DNA of 5,963 bases from Pseudomonadota bacterium (GCA_026710525.1 JAPOQT010000053.1:1-5963); one strand, 5' to 3'; shown: positions 1 through 5,963, numbered from the stretch's first letter. Program-made: numbers and translations. The notes: generated from the sequence alone by a model not told the origin.

Positions 1-291
1 AAAAATGTAGATCCTGCTCCTCAACGAGTGAGCAATCCTAGTTAGCGCAAAACATGTTTTACCACACTCTTAAGATTGAGTCTCTTAGTTTTTATGTGAG
101 CACCCAGCATCCTAATATTATCCCCTACACTTGTGCCGGGTAGTCAAGGAGGACGAGGGCATAAATTGGCCAGAAAAATTGTACCATAAAATACAGCCCC
201 TAACTAACTGAAGTTACTATCGACCTAACAGTCACAGGTCATAACGAGTCAAAAATGTTTGAGTACCATCACACTCTGCTAGAGGTCTTAT
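1..291. other. Noncoding leader upstream of mnmG
   Basis: No convincing gene lies in these 291 bases. Frame 1 is open from the left edge to a TAG at 43-45 (14 codons) and could be the tail of an upstream gene, but it is too short to judge. A short weak hairpin (TAAGA 71-75 with TCTTA 83-87) followed by GTTTTT could terminate such a gene. A 12-bp palindrome AAAACATGTTTT sits at 49-60. The best promoter-like pair for mnmG is TTGGCC (166-171) and TAAAAT (187-192), but the 15-bp spacer is short and the -35 match is poor, so it is not called. I do not recognise a riboswitch or structured RNA here. Confidence 0.5.
281..285 (+). promoter_or_regulatory. Ribosome binding site of mnmG
   Basis: AGAGG lies 6 nt upstream of the GTG at 292. 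It decides the start: the overlapping ATG at 290 is followed at once by TGA and cannot be used, while GTG at 292 opens straight into the conserved N-terminus of MnmG. Confidence 0.7.
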
Positions 292-2211
292 GTGAGTTCC
301 TATGATGTCATCATTGTCGGTGGCGGACACGCTGGTAGTGAAGCCGCTTTGGCTAGTGCTAAGCTTGGCGCACGCACCGTTCTCATCACCATGTCGCTAG
401 ATCACATAGCAGCTATGAGTTGTAATCCTGCCATTGGTGGCACAGCAAAAGGCCACCTTGTGAAGGAAATCGATGCTTTAGGAGGTGCCATGGCGAAGGT
501 TATCGATCATACAGCGATACAATTTCGGGTATTAAATAAGAGACGAGGCCCTGCTATTTGGTCATCACGGGCCCAGGCTGATATGTACGCCTACTCTCAG
601 TTTATGAAGGCTCTGATTGAACAACAGGCAAATTTGTCTCTGATTCAGGATAGTGTTGATGAGCTGCTCGTCGATGGATCATCACAAGTCTATGGAGTAA
701 AAACCAAGGTCTTTGGCGAAATAAGATCCCACGCTACCGTGCTAACCACCGGAACATTTTTATCGGGACTGATCCATATTGGCGAGACAAAAATTCCTTC
801 CGGTCGTGCTTCAGAACAGCCTTCCTTAGCACTAGCCAAGTTTCTGAAAACCACCAAATTAAGGTTGGGACGACTCAAAACCGGCACGCCACCAAGACTG
901 GATGGTCGGACCATCCATTTTGATCAACTTGAAAAACAACACTCTGATCAGAATATTATCCCTTTTAGCTTTTCTCATAGTCATCTTCCGGCAACCAAAT
1001 TAATCCCCATGTATTTGTCACACACAGTATCTAGCACCCACAACATTATTCGAGACAATCTCAATAAATCTTCTCTTTATAGCGGCCAAATAGATGCCCT
1101 TGGCCCACGATACTGTCCGTCCATTGAGGATAAAATTGTTAAATTTCCCTCAAGAGAACGCCATCAAATTTTTCTTGAACCTGTTGGCTTAAATACCCAT
1201 GAGGTTTATCCTAATGGCATCTCCACGTCACTACCATTAAATGTGCAAAAAGCGATGATCAACTCTATTCCTGGCCTTGAAAAGGCCCATATTCGCAAAC
1301 CTGGTTATGCTATTGAGTATGATTTTCTTGATCCCATTCAACTCAAAGCATCTTTAGAAACACAGTATCTCAAACATTTATTTTTAGCCGGACAAATCAA
1401 CGGCACAACTGGTTATGAAGAAGCAGCTGCCCAGGGGCTTATGGCAGGCATTAATGCTGCTCGATTATGCCAAGGGAGTAAACCACTGGTTTTGCCACGA
1501 TCCCAGGCTTATATCGGCGTTTTAATCGATGATTTAGTGACGAAAGGCACCCAAGAACCATACCGTATGTTTACTTCTCGAGCTGAGCACAGACTCCATC
1601 TCAGGGAAGATAATGCTGATCTCCGACTTACCCCCCTTGGTCGAGCAATAGGGCTCGTAACTGACAAGGATTATGAACTCTTTTTAGCCAGAAAAACACT
1701 TCTTGCTCAAGGTCATGAGCTCATTAACCGTCTTAGGTTAGGCGATTTAAATTGGGATCTAGCTCCTGATATTCTCAGGGATAAAGATAATTCAGGCACA
1801 CAACTAAAAATTATTTTACAAAGAAAAGGAGTGAGTATTACTGATTTAGCGAAACAGAACCAGGCATTGGCTGAACTCCCCAGTGACATTTTGCAGCGTC
1901 TGGCTATTGAAATTCGTTACCATCCTTATTTAGAACGAGAAAAGAAGGCAACAAGCTCCCATATTGATCTTGATAAAATCACTATTCCTACTGATTTCAA
2001 TTACGCACTAGTTGGTGGCCTATCGAAGGAGATTATCGAAAAGCTCACACGTCACCAACCTGAAAACCTCGGTCAAGCATCTAGGATCAGTGCTATCACC
2101 CCAGCCTCTATTGGTCAGTTAAGAATTTATTTAAAACATAAAAAAAGTGTTAGGGCCCCATACCAACACCAGGGCTATGATAGTAATCAACAGCCCACTG
2201 TTTCAAAATAG
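292..2211 (+). CDS. mnmG: tRNA uridine-5-carboxymethylaminomethyl modification enzyme MnmG (GidA)
   Basis: MnmG is the FAD-binding partner of the GTPase MnmE. Together they install the (carboxymethyl)aminomethyl group on C5 of wobble uridine U34 in a set of cytoplasmic tRNAs, using methylene-tetrahydrofolate and glycine or ammonium. The 639-residue product is close to the usual length (E. coli about 629). Visible: the Rossmann dinucleotide motif GGGHAG at residues 10-15; SCNPAIGG with Cys44; GRLKTGTPPR at 193-202; the family signature GPRYCPSIEDKIVKF at 271-285 with Cys275; and the second signature beginning AGQINGTTGYEE at 366. Cys44 and Cys275 match the two functionally important cysteines (47 and 277) of the E. 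coli enzyme. The C-terminal helical MnmE/tRNA-binding domain ends with GQASRISAITPASIG at 594-608, followed by a polar tail somewhat longer than in E. coli. The start is GTG with a good ribosome binding site. The usual neighbour rsmG (gidB) is absent downstream; the next gene is convergent. Confidence 0.97.
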   Translation: MSSYDVIIVGGGHAGSEAALASAKLGARTVLITMSLDHIAAMSCNPAIGGTAKGHLVKEIDALGGAMAKVIDHTAIQFRVLNKRRGPAIWSSRAQADMYAYSQFMKALIEQQANLSLIQDSVDELLVDGSSQVYGVKTKVFGEIRSHATVLTTGTFLSGLIHIGETKIPSGRASEQPSLALAKFLKTTKLRLGRLKTGTPPRLDGRTIHFDQLEKQHSDQNIIPFSFSHSHLPATKLIPMYLSHTVSSTHNIIRDNLNKSSLYSGQIDALGPRYCPSIEDKIVKFPSRERHQIFLEPVGLNTHEVYPNGISTSLPLNVQKAMINSIPGLEKAHIRKPGYAIEYDFLDPIQLKASLETQYLKHLFLAGQINGTTGYEEAAAQGLMAGINAARLCQGSKPLVLPRSQAYIGVLIDDLVTKGTQEPYRMFTSRAEHRLHLREDNADLRLTPLGRAIGLVTDKDYELFLARKTLLAQGHELINRLRLGDLNWDLAPDILRDKDNSGTQLKIILQRKGVSITDLAKQNQALAELPSDILQRLAIEIRYHPYLEREKKATSSHIDLDKITIPTDFNYALVGGLSKEIIEKLTRHQPENLGQASRISAITPASIGQLRIYLKHKKSVRAPYQHQGYDSNQQPTVSK

Positions 2212-2235
2212 AGTTTGGGGTTGTGTAAGGTAATA

Positions 2236-2919
2236 TTATTTGGTCTTTTCCTGACTTTTTTGATCTTCCACTCTTTGTCTAACGGCATCAAACAATTCAT
2301 AGACTGACTTTTTTGTTAGGTGATCAAATATCGCTCTTGGGATTGAGACTTTTGGCACTAACTGACTCACATAGCTCACCCCAGTCCATGGTTGTCCTGA
2401 GTTTTTTTCCACCGGTAACTCTTCAAGCATCCAATAACCACGGATCTCTTTAAACTGCTCTCCTTCAGAGAGGTTCCATACAATTCTGGCATTTTTCTTA
2501 TCTGGTTTTAACTCATGGAGTATTTTTAAAGTATAACGAACTTCAATAAAAACCAAAAACACAAGGGTATACTCAACCCATTTTACGGCGTCTTTTTCTT
2601 TCACAACTTTACATGATTTTGTATGGGGCATATATTGAGAAAAATTCTTATAATCCGTAAGAATCTCATATATCTCACTAACATTAGCAGCAATACGACT
2701 CCTGAGTGCTGCTGAATGAGCACCGTCTTTACCACCATCTTTAATACTAGCCTTCCCATTGAGAGGAAACTTTTCATAAGGATCAGCTTGTTGAATGGGG
2801 GTGACGACGGAAGAGTTCGCAAAGAGGGGAGAATCATTAATGAGAATCATGACCACCAATAAACAGCCAAAAATTACCAAGTACCGGCAACCAGTCCGAA
2901 TGAGTATAAGCAAAATCAT
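2236..2919 (-). CDS. Exported SRPBCC/START-like (polyketide cyclase / Coq10-type) domain protein
   Basis: The 227-residue product begins with a hydrophobic segment at residues 12-28 (YLVIFGCLLVVMILI core), followed by PLFA-N, a plausible signal peptidase site after Ala34; an uncleaved anchor is the alternative. Residues about 68-215 look like a helix-grip SRPBCC fold: an N-terminal strand RSRIAANV, the helix and turn SEIYEILTDYKNFSQYMPHTKSCKVV (79-105) typical of cyclase/Coq10-like members, central beta strands with KEIRGYWMLEEL, and a long C-terminal helix (about 194-219). Such domains bind hydrophobic ligands in a cavity; the ligand here cannot be predicted. The ATG at 2919 is supported by GAGGAA at 2927-2932, 7 nt upstream. 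The gene stands alone, convergent with mnmG (24 bp between stops) and divergent from the outer-membrane protein gene, which suggests an envelope role. No clear terminator follows the stop. The fold family is fairly sure; the function is unknown. Confidence 0.85.
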   Translation of the reverse strand: MILLILIRTGCRYLVIFGCLLVVMILINDSPLFANSSVVTPIQQADPYEKFPLNGKASIKDGGKDGAHSAALRSRIAANVSEIYEILTDYKNFSQYMPHTKSCKVVKEKDAVKWVEYTLVFLVFIEVRYTLKILHELKPDKKNARIVWNLSEGEQFKEIRGYWMLEELPVEKNSGQPWTGVSYVSQLVPKVSIPRAIFDHLTKKSVYELFDAVRQRVEDQKSQEKTK

Positions 2920-2926
2920 GCCAGTC

Positions 2927-2932
2927 TTCCTC
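2927..2932 (-). promoter_or_regulatory. Ribosome binding site of the SRPBCC gene
   Basis: On the minus strand this reads GAGGAA and lies 7 nt before the ATG at 2919, a near-ideal Shine-Dalgarno element that fixes the start codon. Confidence 0.75.
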
Positions 2933-3038
2933 GATCAAAAAATCACAACGCTACCAGCTATCACACAACAAAACCCAAAAAGTCACCCTTCATAATAGAT
3001 CGACGAATTTTTCTCAAATCATAACTAGCAAACGTAAA

Positions 3039-3062
3039 TAAAATAATAGAACTATTATTTTA
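3039..3062. repeat. Perfect palindrome, 11-bp arms with 2-bp centre (candidate operator)
   Basis: TAAAATAATAG at 3039-3049 and its exact reverse complement CTATTATTTTA at 3052-3062 flank a central AA. Each arm has one G:C pair, and a 2-nt loop is too tight for a good RNA hairpin, so a DNA site for a dimeric regulator is more likely than a terminator. It overlaps the candidate minus-strand -10 element at 3054-3059. The AT-trimer character (AATAAT...ATTATT) is loosely reminiscent of Fur-family boxes, but the arm spacing does not fit the 7-1-7 Fur consensus well, so no regulator is assigned. Confidence 0.55.
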
Positions 3063-3081
3063 GCCCTATTTTACCCGACAA
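3054..3081 (-). promoter_or_regulatory. Candidate promoter of the SRPBCC gene
   Basis: On the minus strand TTGTCG (3076-3081) and AATAAT (3054-3059) are 16 bp apart, matching the sigma70 consensus at 4/6 and 5/6 positions. Transcription would start near 3047, inside the palindrome, leaving an untranslated leader of about 125 nt. A perfect TATAAT at 3089-3094 on the same strand is an alternative -10, but it lacks a recognisable -35. In such AT-rich DNA both may be chance. Confidence 0.3.
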
Positions 3082-3186
3082 ACATCACATTATATGGTTA
3101 GTTGTTGCTGATTTCCCTTGGTATCGCTTCAGGCACCTTGAAACAAAGTATAAACCACTGCCCTATTTGTAACATAATCGACTTTA

Positions 3187-3216
3187 TTGTCAAGATTGTT
3201 TTTTTCTCAAGATAAT
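3187..3216 (+). promoter_or_regulatory. Sigma70-type promoter, distal, for the leader ORF and barrel gene
   Basis: TTGTCA (3187-3192) and GATAAT (3211-3216) each match the consensus at 5 of 6 positions, with an 18-bp T-rich spacer. Transcription would start around 3223-3225, about 30 nt before the small ORF at 3255 and about 235 nt before the barrel gene. A direct repeat TCAAGAT (3190-3196 and 3207-3213) overlaps the -35 and -10 elements; its meaning is unknown. This is the best promoter match I see in the window. Confidence 0.55.
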
Positions 3217-3239
3217 CTCATGTTTTTGTTCCTTAGTGA

Positions 3240-3252
3240 CGACAAGGTGTCG
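3240..3252 (+). promoter_or_regulatory. Small hairpin holding the ribosome binding site of the leader ORF
   Basis: CGACA (3240-3244) pairs perfectly with TGTCG (3248-3252) around the loop AGG. The Shine-Dalgarno-like AAGG (3244-3247) lies in the loop and the last stem base, 7 nt before the ATG at 3255. A 5-bp stem is modest, so it may only tune access to the start. Confidence 0.35.
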
Positions 3253-3254
3253 AA

Positions 3255-3455
3255 ATGAAGAAAATGAGTAAAAACATATACCGGTCTCACGATCTCAACT
3301 TAAAGAAAAATTCAGGATATCTCTCAGTGCCAATTGACACCATGACCTTTTTTGCCGATTGTCACTATCTCACAATAATTAAACCTTTGTTACAATGTAC
3401 CCGACGTTTATGTATGTTGTTTACGTGTGTAATTCTTCAATTATCATGGAGCTAA
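3255..3455 (+). CDS. Possible 66-residue leader ORF upstream of the barrel gene
   Basis: I do not recognise this product. It starts MKKMSKNIY with a ribosome binding site (AAGG, 7 nt spacing), contains four cysteines, and ends in a hydrophobic stretch LCMLFTCVILQLSWS. Its TAA at 3453-3455 lies 3 nt before the ATG of the barrel gene and overlaps that gene's leader, an arrangement compatible with translational coupling. Against it: the ORF carries a likely promoter inside (3388-3396), has no clear domain or complete signal peptide pattern, and is short enough to occur by chance. It is listed as a candidate only; conservation of the reading frame in relatives would decide. Confidence 0.25.
   Translation: MKKMSKNIYRSHDLNLKKNSGYLSVPIDTMTFFADCHYLTIIKPLLQCTRRLCMLFTCVILQLSWS
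3388..3396 (+). promoter_or_regulatory. Extended -10 promoter, proximal, for the barrel gene
   Basis: TGTTACAAT is a TGn-extended -10 hexamer (TACAAT, 5/6 match). No good -35 lies 16-18 bp upstream, which is tolerated by extended -10 promoters. The start site would be near 3403, giving a leader of about 56 nt. Two similar octamers, GTTTATGT (3406-3413) and GTTTACGT (3419-3426), follow in the putative leader. Confidence 0.4.
3448..3451 (+). promoter_or_regulatory. Ribosome binding site of the barrel gene
   Basis: GGAG lies 7 nt before the ATG at 3459 and supports that start, which in turn gives a well-formed signal peptide. Confidence 0.65.
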
Positions 3456-3458
3456 ATT

Positions 3459-4181
3459 ATGACTCGACTGTCTTCATTATCACTTCACTTACTCAGAATT
3501 TTTGCTGTGAGCTTATGTCTTGCGCTTTCTTGGGGCCTGTCTCAAGAACACGCTGAGGCAAAAACTGGCAGCGGCAAGAAGAAAAAGAAATCAAAATCAT
3601 CGTCAGGCCTTGTGGTCGGATTTGATCTTGTGGGCACGGAGGCTTGGTTGCCAAAGTGTACGGGTGATAAAAAACACCTTGTGGGTATGTGCTCAACCAC
3701 ACACAATGCGTTATCTCTTGCCACTCTTGATTTTGGTTATAAGTCTAAGCTTTCAAAGCAAGGCTACTACTACGTCGGCGCTGACTTCACTGTTGGTAAA
3801 GTTTGGGGAGAAACCATGTTAGACCAGCATATGATGCCCCTCTCTCTGTCGTTTAAAGGTGGCTACCTTCATAAGCTTAGCAAGAAATTTGGTCTTGGGG
3901 TTTATGGCGGTGTTGGTGCTTTTTACTCGAAGTACAACGATAAAATGAACGTTAGCGCCAAGCCATTAGTTAGTGGTGAATTCTTTTACATGGTAGCGAA
4001 AAAAGTTTCCCTCAATCTTGGCTTAGGCTATCAGTATTACCACACCGTATTAACTCAAAAAGATGCTGATGCTGCGGATACCGCGGTCACTGATGCGGCT
4101 TCCGTTGATTCAACAACAGTAACAAGTAATAAAAATGCCCACTCTGTGGGAGTCCATTTCGGGGTAAACTACAGCCTTTAA
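3459..4181 (+). CDS. Outer-membrane beta-barrel protein, probably 8-stranded
   Basis: The 240-residue product has a signal peptide: MTRLSSLSLHLLR, a hydrophobic core at about 12-27, and the site AEA before Lys35. A very basic linker follows (five lysines at 40-44, then Ser-rich to residue 49). The rest alternates polar and nonpolar residues in about eight strands rich in Gly and aromatics: roughly 51-64, 83-98, 103-117, 127-140, 144-159, 168-181, 183-198 and 228-240, fitting a small OmpA/OmpX/OmpW-sized barrel. The protein ends VNYSL, so the last residue is Leu rather than the more usual Phe. Cys67 and Cys78 flank a short loop and could form a disulfide. The segment 199-227 before the last strand is rich in Ala, Asp, Thr and Ser and is probably a surface loop. 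No OmpA-type peptidoglycan-binding domain is present. The specific role is unknown; it is followed by its own terminator and is probably monocistronic. Confidence 0.8.
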   Translation: MTRLSSLSLHLLRIFAVSLCLALSWGLSQEHAEAKTGSGKKKKKSKSSSGLVVGFDLVGTEAWLPKCTGDKKHLVGMCSTTHNALSLATLDFGYKSKLSKQGYYYVGADFTVGKVWGETMLDQHMMPLSLSFKGGYLHKLSKKFGLGVYGGVGAFYSKYNDKMNVSAKPLVSGEFFYMVAKKVSLNLGLGYQYYHTVLTQKDADAADTAVTDAASVDSTTVTSNKNAHSVGVHFGVNYSL

Positions 4182-4348
4182 GCTGATCGTACCCAAGCGC
4201 CCTAACAAAACAAAGAGATAGACTAAGCTATGGTCTATCTCTTTTTTTATGCCTGTCCAGAAAAGCTTTGAGCAAACTCAGAAAAATCAAAGCGGCAAGG
4301 ACAAGGAACAAAGCAACCCTACCCTATTAACCTCTCACGGTTTTAGGG
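4182..4348. other. Convergent intergenic region between barrel gene and uvrC
   Basis: It holds the terminator at 4212-4248. Near the uvrC stop codon a second imperfect inverted repeat is visible (ACCCTA 4321-4326 with TAGGGT 4344-4349, plus AACC 4329-4332 with GGTT 4339-4342). It lacks a T-tract on the minus strand and is not called as a terminator. Confidence 0.5.
4212..4248 (+). terminator. Strong intrinsic terminator, probably bidirectional
   Basis: AAAGAGATAGAC (4212-4223) pairs perfectly with GTCTATCTCTTT (4233-4244) around a 9-nt loop, and a run of seven T ends at 4248. This closes the barrel gene 31 nt after its stop. Read on the minus strand, the same stem is followed by a T-rich stretch (GTTTTGTT, 4204-4211), so it may also end uvrC transcripts with a 3' leader of about 110-140 nt. 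Confidence 0.9.
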
Positions 4349-5963
4349 TTAATTGATGGATAAATCTTTAAGTAAACTTTGTAAATGTATAATCTTTTTT
4401 TCTGTCATACCAGGAACCACTCGTAACTCCTTAGCAGAAGCACGACTGATCTGATCAAGAGAGCCAAACTTAGCCATAAGATTTTTTCGCGTCTTCGGGC
4501 CAATGCCTTTCACGTGTTCGAGTTGAGAACTATGACGATGTTTTTTAAATGTTGTTCGGTGATGACTAATAGCAAACCGGTGAGCCTCATCACGCAGACG
4601 GGTAAAAAACCGATGGGAAGCTGAGCCGGGTATCAAAATCGTCGGGTTTTTTGATTGCTCTGAAAATATCCTGTCATAACTAGCAAATAACCTATGCTTT
4701 GTTTTCATACTACCTTCCGAGCTTTCAACTGTTCTTGGTTTAGCGATAGCCAGGATAGTCGGTGATTTAAAGTTATCACCAAGAACTGCTCGACACACAG
4801 AAATAGCACTACTCAATTGTCCTTTCCCACCATCGATCACAATCATCTGAGGTCGTGTTTTTTCCTTGGCAAAACTCGACAATCTTCTTGCCATGACTTG
4901 TCTAATAGCTGCATAATCATCTTGTGGCAAGTGATCACTGCAGCGCAAATAGTTGGCAGTATGAGGCAGAGTAATATTATACTTACGGTAACTGTTTTTT
5001 TCAGGTATTCCATTCACAAAACAGACCTTTGATGCCACAATAGCACTACCTTGAAAATGAGAAACGTCAATACACTCAACCCGCTCTAAGGGGATCTCAT
5101 AACCTATTTCTTCAACCACTTTTTTTAGCTCCATTTCAGTTGTATGATGCTCTTTTAAGTAGTTCAGTAAAACAAATTCAGCATTTTTCTGAGCCATACT
5201 CATGAGTGTTTTTTCTTCTTTGAGTCGCGCCTTAACTAGCTTAGTTACCACCCTGCTCCCTTTGCTTTTTGAGCCCATATTATCGCCACCCTGACTACTC
5301 AGATTAGCTTGAAAGTAGCTAATAGCCTGGGCCACACTTTCATGATTATCAGGTAAATCAAGGACAATAATTTTTTTCGGTGGTATCTCATGTTCATAGA
5401 TCTGGAGCAGAAACTGATCAACCAAATTGGTCACAGGCTCATCGAGCAAACGACGGGTGACGTAATCTGCTGACCCAGTAATCATATAATTTCTCAGATG
5501 AAGGACGTAGAAAACAATGAAGTTTTCTTCAAACAACCAAGCAACAATATCAGACTCTTGCACCTTTTTATAAGTACTTAGGTCTTCGTTTTTCAACTGC
5601 TGTAAAGCAAATAACTGATCACGATAACTCGCTGCTTCTTCATAGGATTCCCTTTGGGATGCTAGCTGCATTTTCTCTGTGAGCTCTTTTTCCAGTGACT
5701 TATGGTCACCGCGTAGGACCTTAATAGCCTCTTTCACCATCGACTGATAACTATTTTGATCCACCTGATGATGGCATGGACCAAGACAGCGTTTCATAGC
5801 ATAGTAATTACAAGGTCTTTTAGTATGACTAAATTCGTATGGCGAGCAACGGACCAGGGGGAAAATTTTATGGACCCACTCAATCGATGAGTATAACAGT
5901 CTCTGGCAACTATATGGCCCAATATAACAAGCACCATCACCAGGTATCCTTTTTCTGGTCACA
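4349..5963 (-). CDS. uvrC: UvrABC system protein C (excinuclease subunit UvrC), N-terminus outside window
   Basis: UvrC makes both incisions around a lesion in nucleotide excision repair after UvrA/UvrB loading. About 537 residues are visible; alignment to E. coli UvrC (610 aa) suggests that about 115 N-terminal residues, with most of the GIY-YIG nuclease for the 3' cut, lie beyond the right edge. The first codon in view, GTG, is an internal Val in the common VTR...DG...YIGPY region, not a start. Numbering from it: four cysteines at 39, 51, 59 and 63 have the same spacing as E. coli Cys154/166/174/178, the [4Fe-4S] ligands; a UVR (UvrB-binding) helical pair lies at about 88-122; the RNase H-like nuclease for the 5' cut shows ECIDVSH (Asp299), VIDGGKGQL (Asp377) and RDEAHRFAISHHR (His468); two helix-hairpin-helix motifs lie at 482-535 (VKGIGPKTR, VVPGMTEKK). 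An insertion of about 12 residues relative to E. coli follows YNIT (331-345). The gene looks intact and functional. Confidence 0.97.
   Translation of the reverse strand, partial: VTRKRIPGDGACYIGPYSCQRLLYSSIEWVHKIFPLVRCSPYEFSHTKRPCNYYAMKRCLGPCHHQVDQNSYQSMVKEAIKVLRGDHKSLEKELTEKMQLASQRESYEEAASYRDQLFALQQLKNEDLSTYKKVQESDIVAWLFEENFIVFYVLHLRNYMITGSADYVTRRLLDEPVTNLVDQFLLQIYEHEIPPKKIIVLDLPDNHESVAQAISYFQANLSSQGGDNMGSKSKGSRVVTKLVKARLKEEKTLMSMAQKNAEFVLLNYLKEHHTTEMELKKVVEEIGYEIPLERVECIDVSHFQGSAIVASKVCFVNGIPEKNSYRKYNITLPHTANYLRCSDHLPQDDYAAIRQVMARRLSSFAKEKTRPQMIVIDGGKGQLSSAISVCRAVLGDNFKSPTILAIAKPRTVESSEGSMKTKHRLFASYDRIFSEQSKNPTILIPGSASHRFFTRLRDEAHRFAISHHRTTFKKHRHSSQLEHVKGIGPKTRKNLMAKFGSLDQISRASAKELRVVPGMTEKKIIHLQSLLKDLSIN

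Larger units (their letters stand above)
2920..3458. other. AT-rich divergent intergenic region
   Basis: This 539-bp region separates two divergently transcribed envelope protein genes. It contains, from left to right, the SRPBCC ribosome binding site, a 24-nt palindrome (3039-3062), candidate minus-strand promoter elements, a good plus-strand promoter (3187-3216), a possible 66-codon ORF (3255-3455) and an extended -10 element (3388-3396). The parts between about 2940-3035 and 3095-3186 hold nothing I recognise. The length and the symmetry elements suggest a control region, but no regulator gene is present in the window. Confidence 0.6.

Noticed and set aside
131..160. Resemblance to a fragment of a small structured RNA (GTGCCGGG-TAG as in SRP RNA; GGAGGACGAGGG)
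   Set aside because: The diagnostic core elements of SRP RNA, glmS ribozyme or RNase P RNA are absent; the match is a few bases only.
690..914. Minus-strand 74-codon frame inside mnmG
   Set aside because: It is fully covered by a clear conserved gene in another frame and has no independent support.
2241..2260. Possible terminator for mnmG (GTC...GAC followed by six T)
   Set aside because: The stem would be only about 3 bp, far too weak, and lies inside the convergent coding sequence.
2601..2995. Frames on both strands overlapping the SRPBCC gene (2601-2837 minus, 2795-2995 plus)
   Set aside because: They overlap a gene with a good ribosome binding site and domain signal; their products look like composition artefacts.
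3493..3822. Three alternative frames inside the barrel gene
   Set aside because: Products lack domain or signal features, while the overlapping barrel gene has a signal peptide, strand pattern and terminator.
4817..5032. Plus-strand 71-codon frame inside uvrC
   Set aside because: It lies opposite the conserved nuclease region of uvrC and has no recognisable features.
5960..5962. GTG at the right edge as the start of a 537-residue UvrC
   Set aside because: The codon matches an internal Val of the family and the frame is open to the edge; a UvrC starting here would lack the GIY-YIG nuclease.

Overview
The window shows four protein genes of a Gram-negative bacterium with a fairly low G+C content. 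The Gram-negative call rests on an 8-strand outer-membrane barrel protein with a signal peptide. The MnmG and UvrC sequences are proteobacterial in flavour but carry lineage-specific differences from E. coli; a Bdellovibrionota/Oligoflexia or other deltaproteobacteria-like source is possible, but that is only a guess.

Layout, left to right. Positions 1-291 hold a noncoding leader. Positions 292-2211 (+) hold a complete mnmG (tRNA wobble-uridine modification, FAD enzyme). Convergent to it, with only 24 bp between the stop codons, is an exported SRPBCC/START-like lipid- or ligand-binding protein (2236-2919, -). An AT-rich 539-bp divergent intergenic region (2920-3458) follows. It holds a perfect 11-bp-arm palindrome, a good sigma70-type promoter, an extended -10 promoter and a possible 66-codon leader ORF. 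The outer-membrane barrel gene (3459-4181, +) comes next and ends in a strong intrinsic terminator at 4212-4248 that can also serve the opposite strand. The last gene is uvrC (4349 to the right edge, -), complete at its C-terminus but lacking roughly the first 115 residues, which lie outside the window.

The genes do not form one pathway. mnmG and uvrC are housekeeping genes (tRNA modification; nucleotide excision repair). The SRPBCC protein and the barrel protein are both envelope proteins transcribed divergently from the same intergenic region, so they could share control; that is inference. I see no mobile element, CRISPR array, tRNA or rRNA gene, and no convincing new multi-gene system. 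The least explained parts are the divergent control region with its palindrome and leader ORF, the two envelope proteins, and a small insertion in UvrC.
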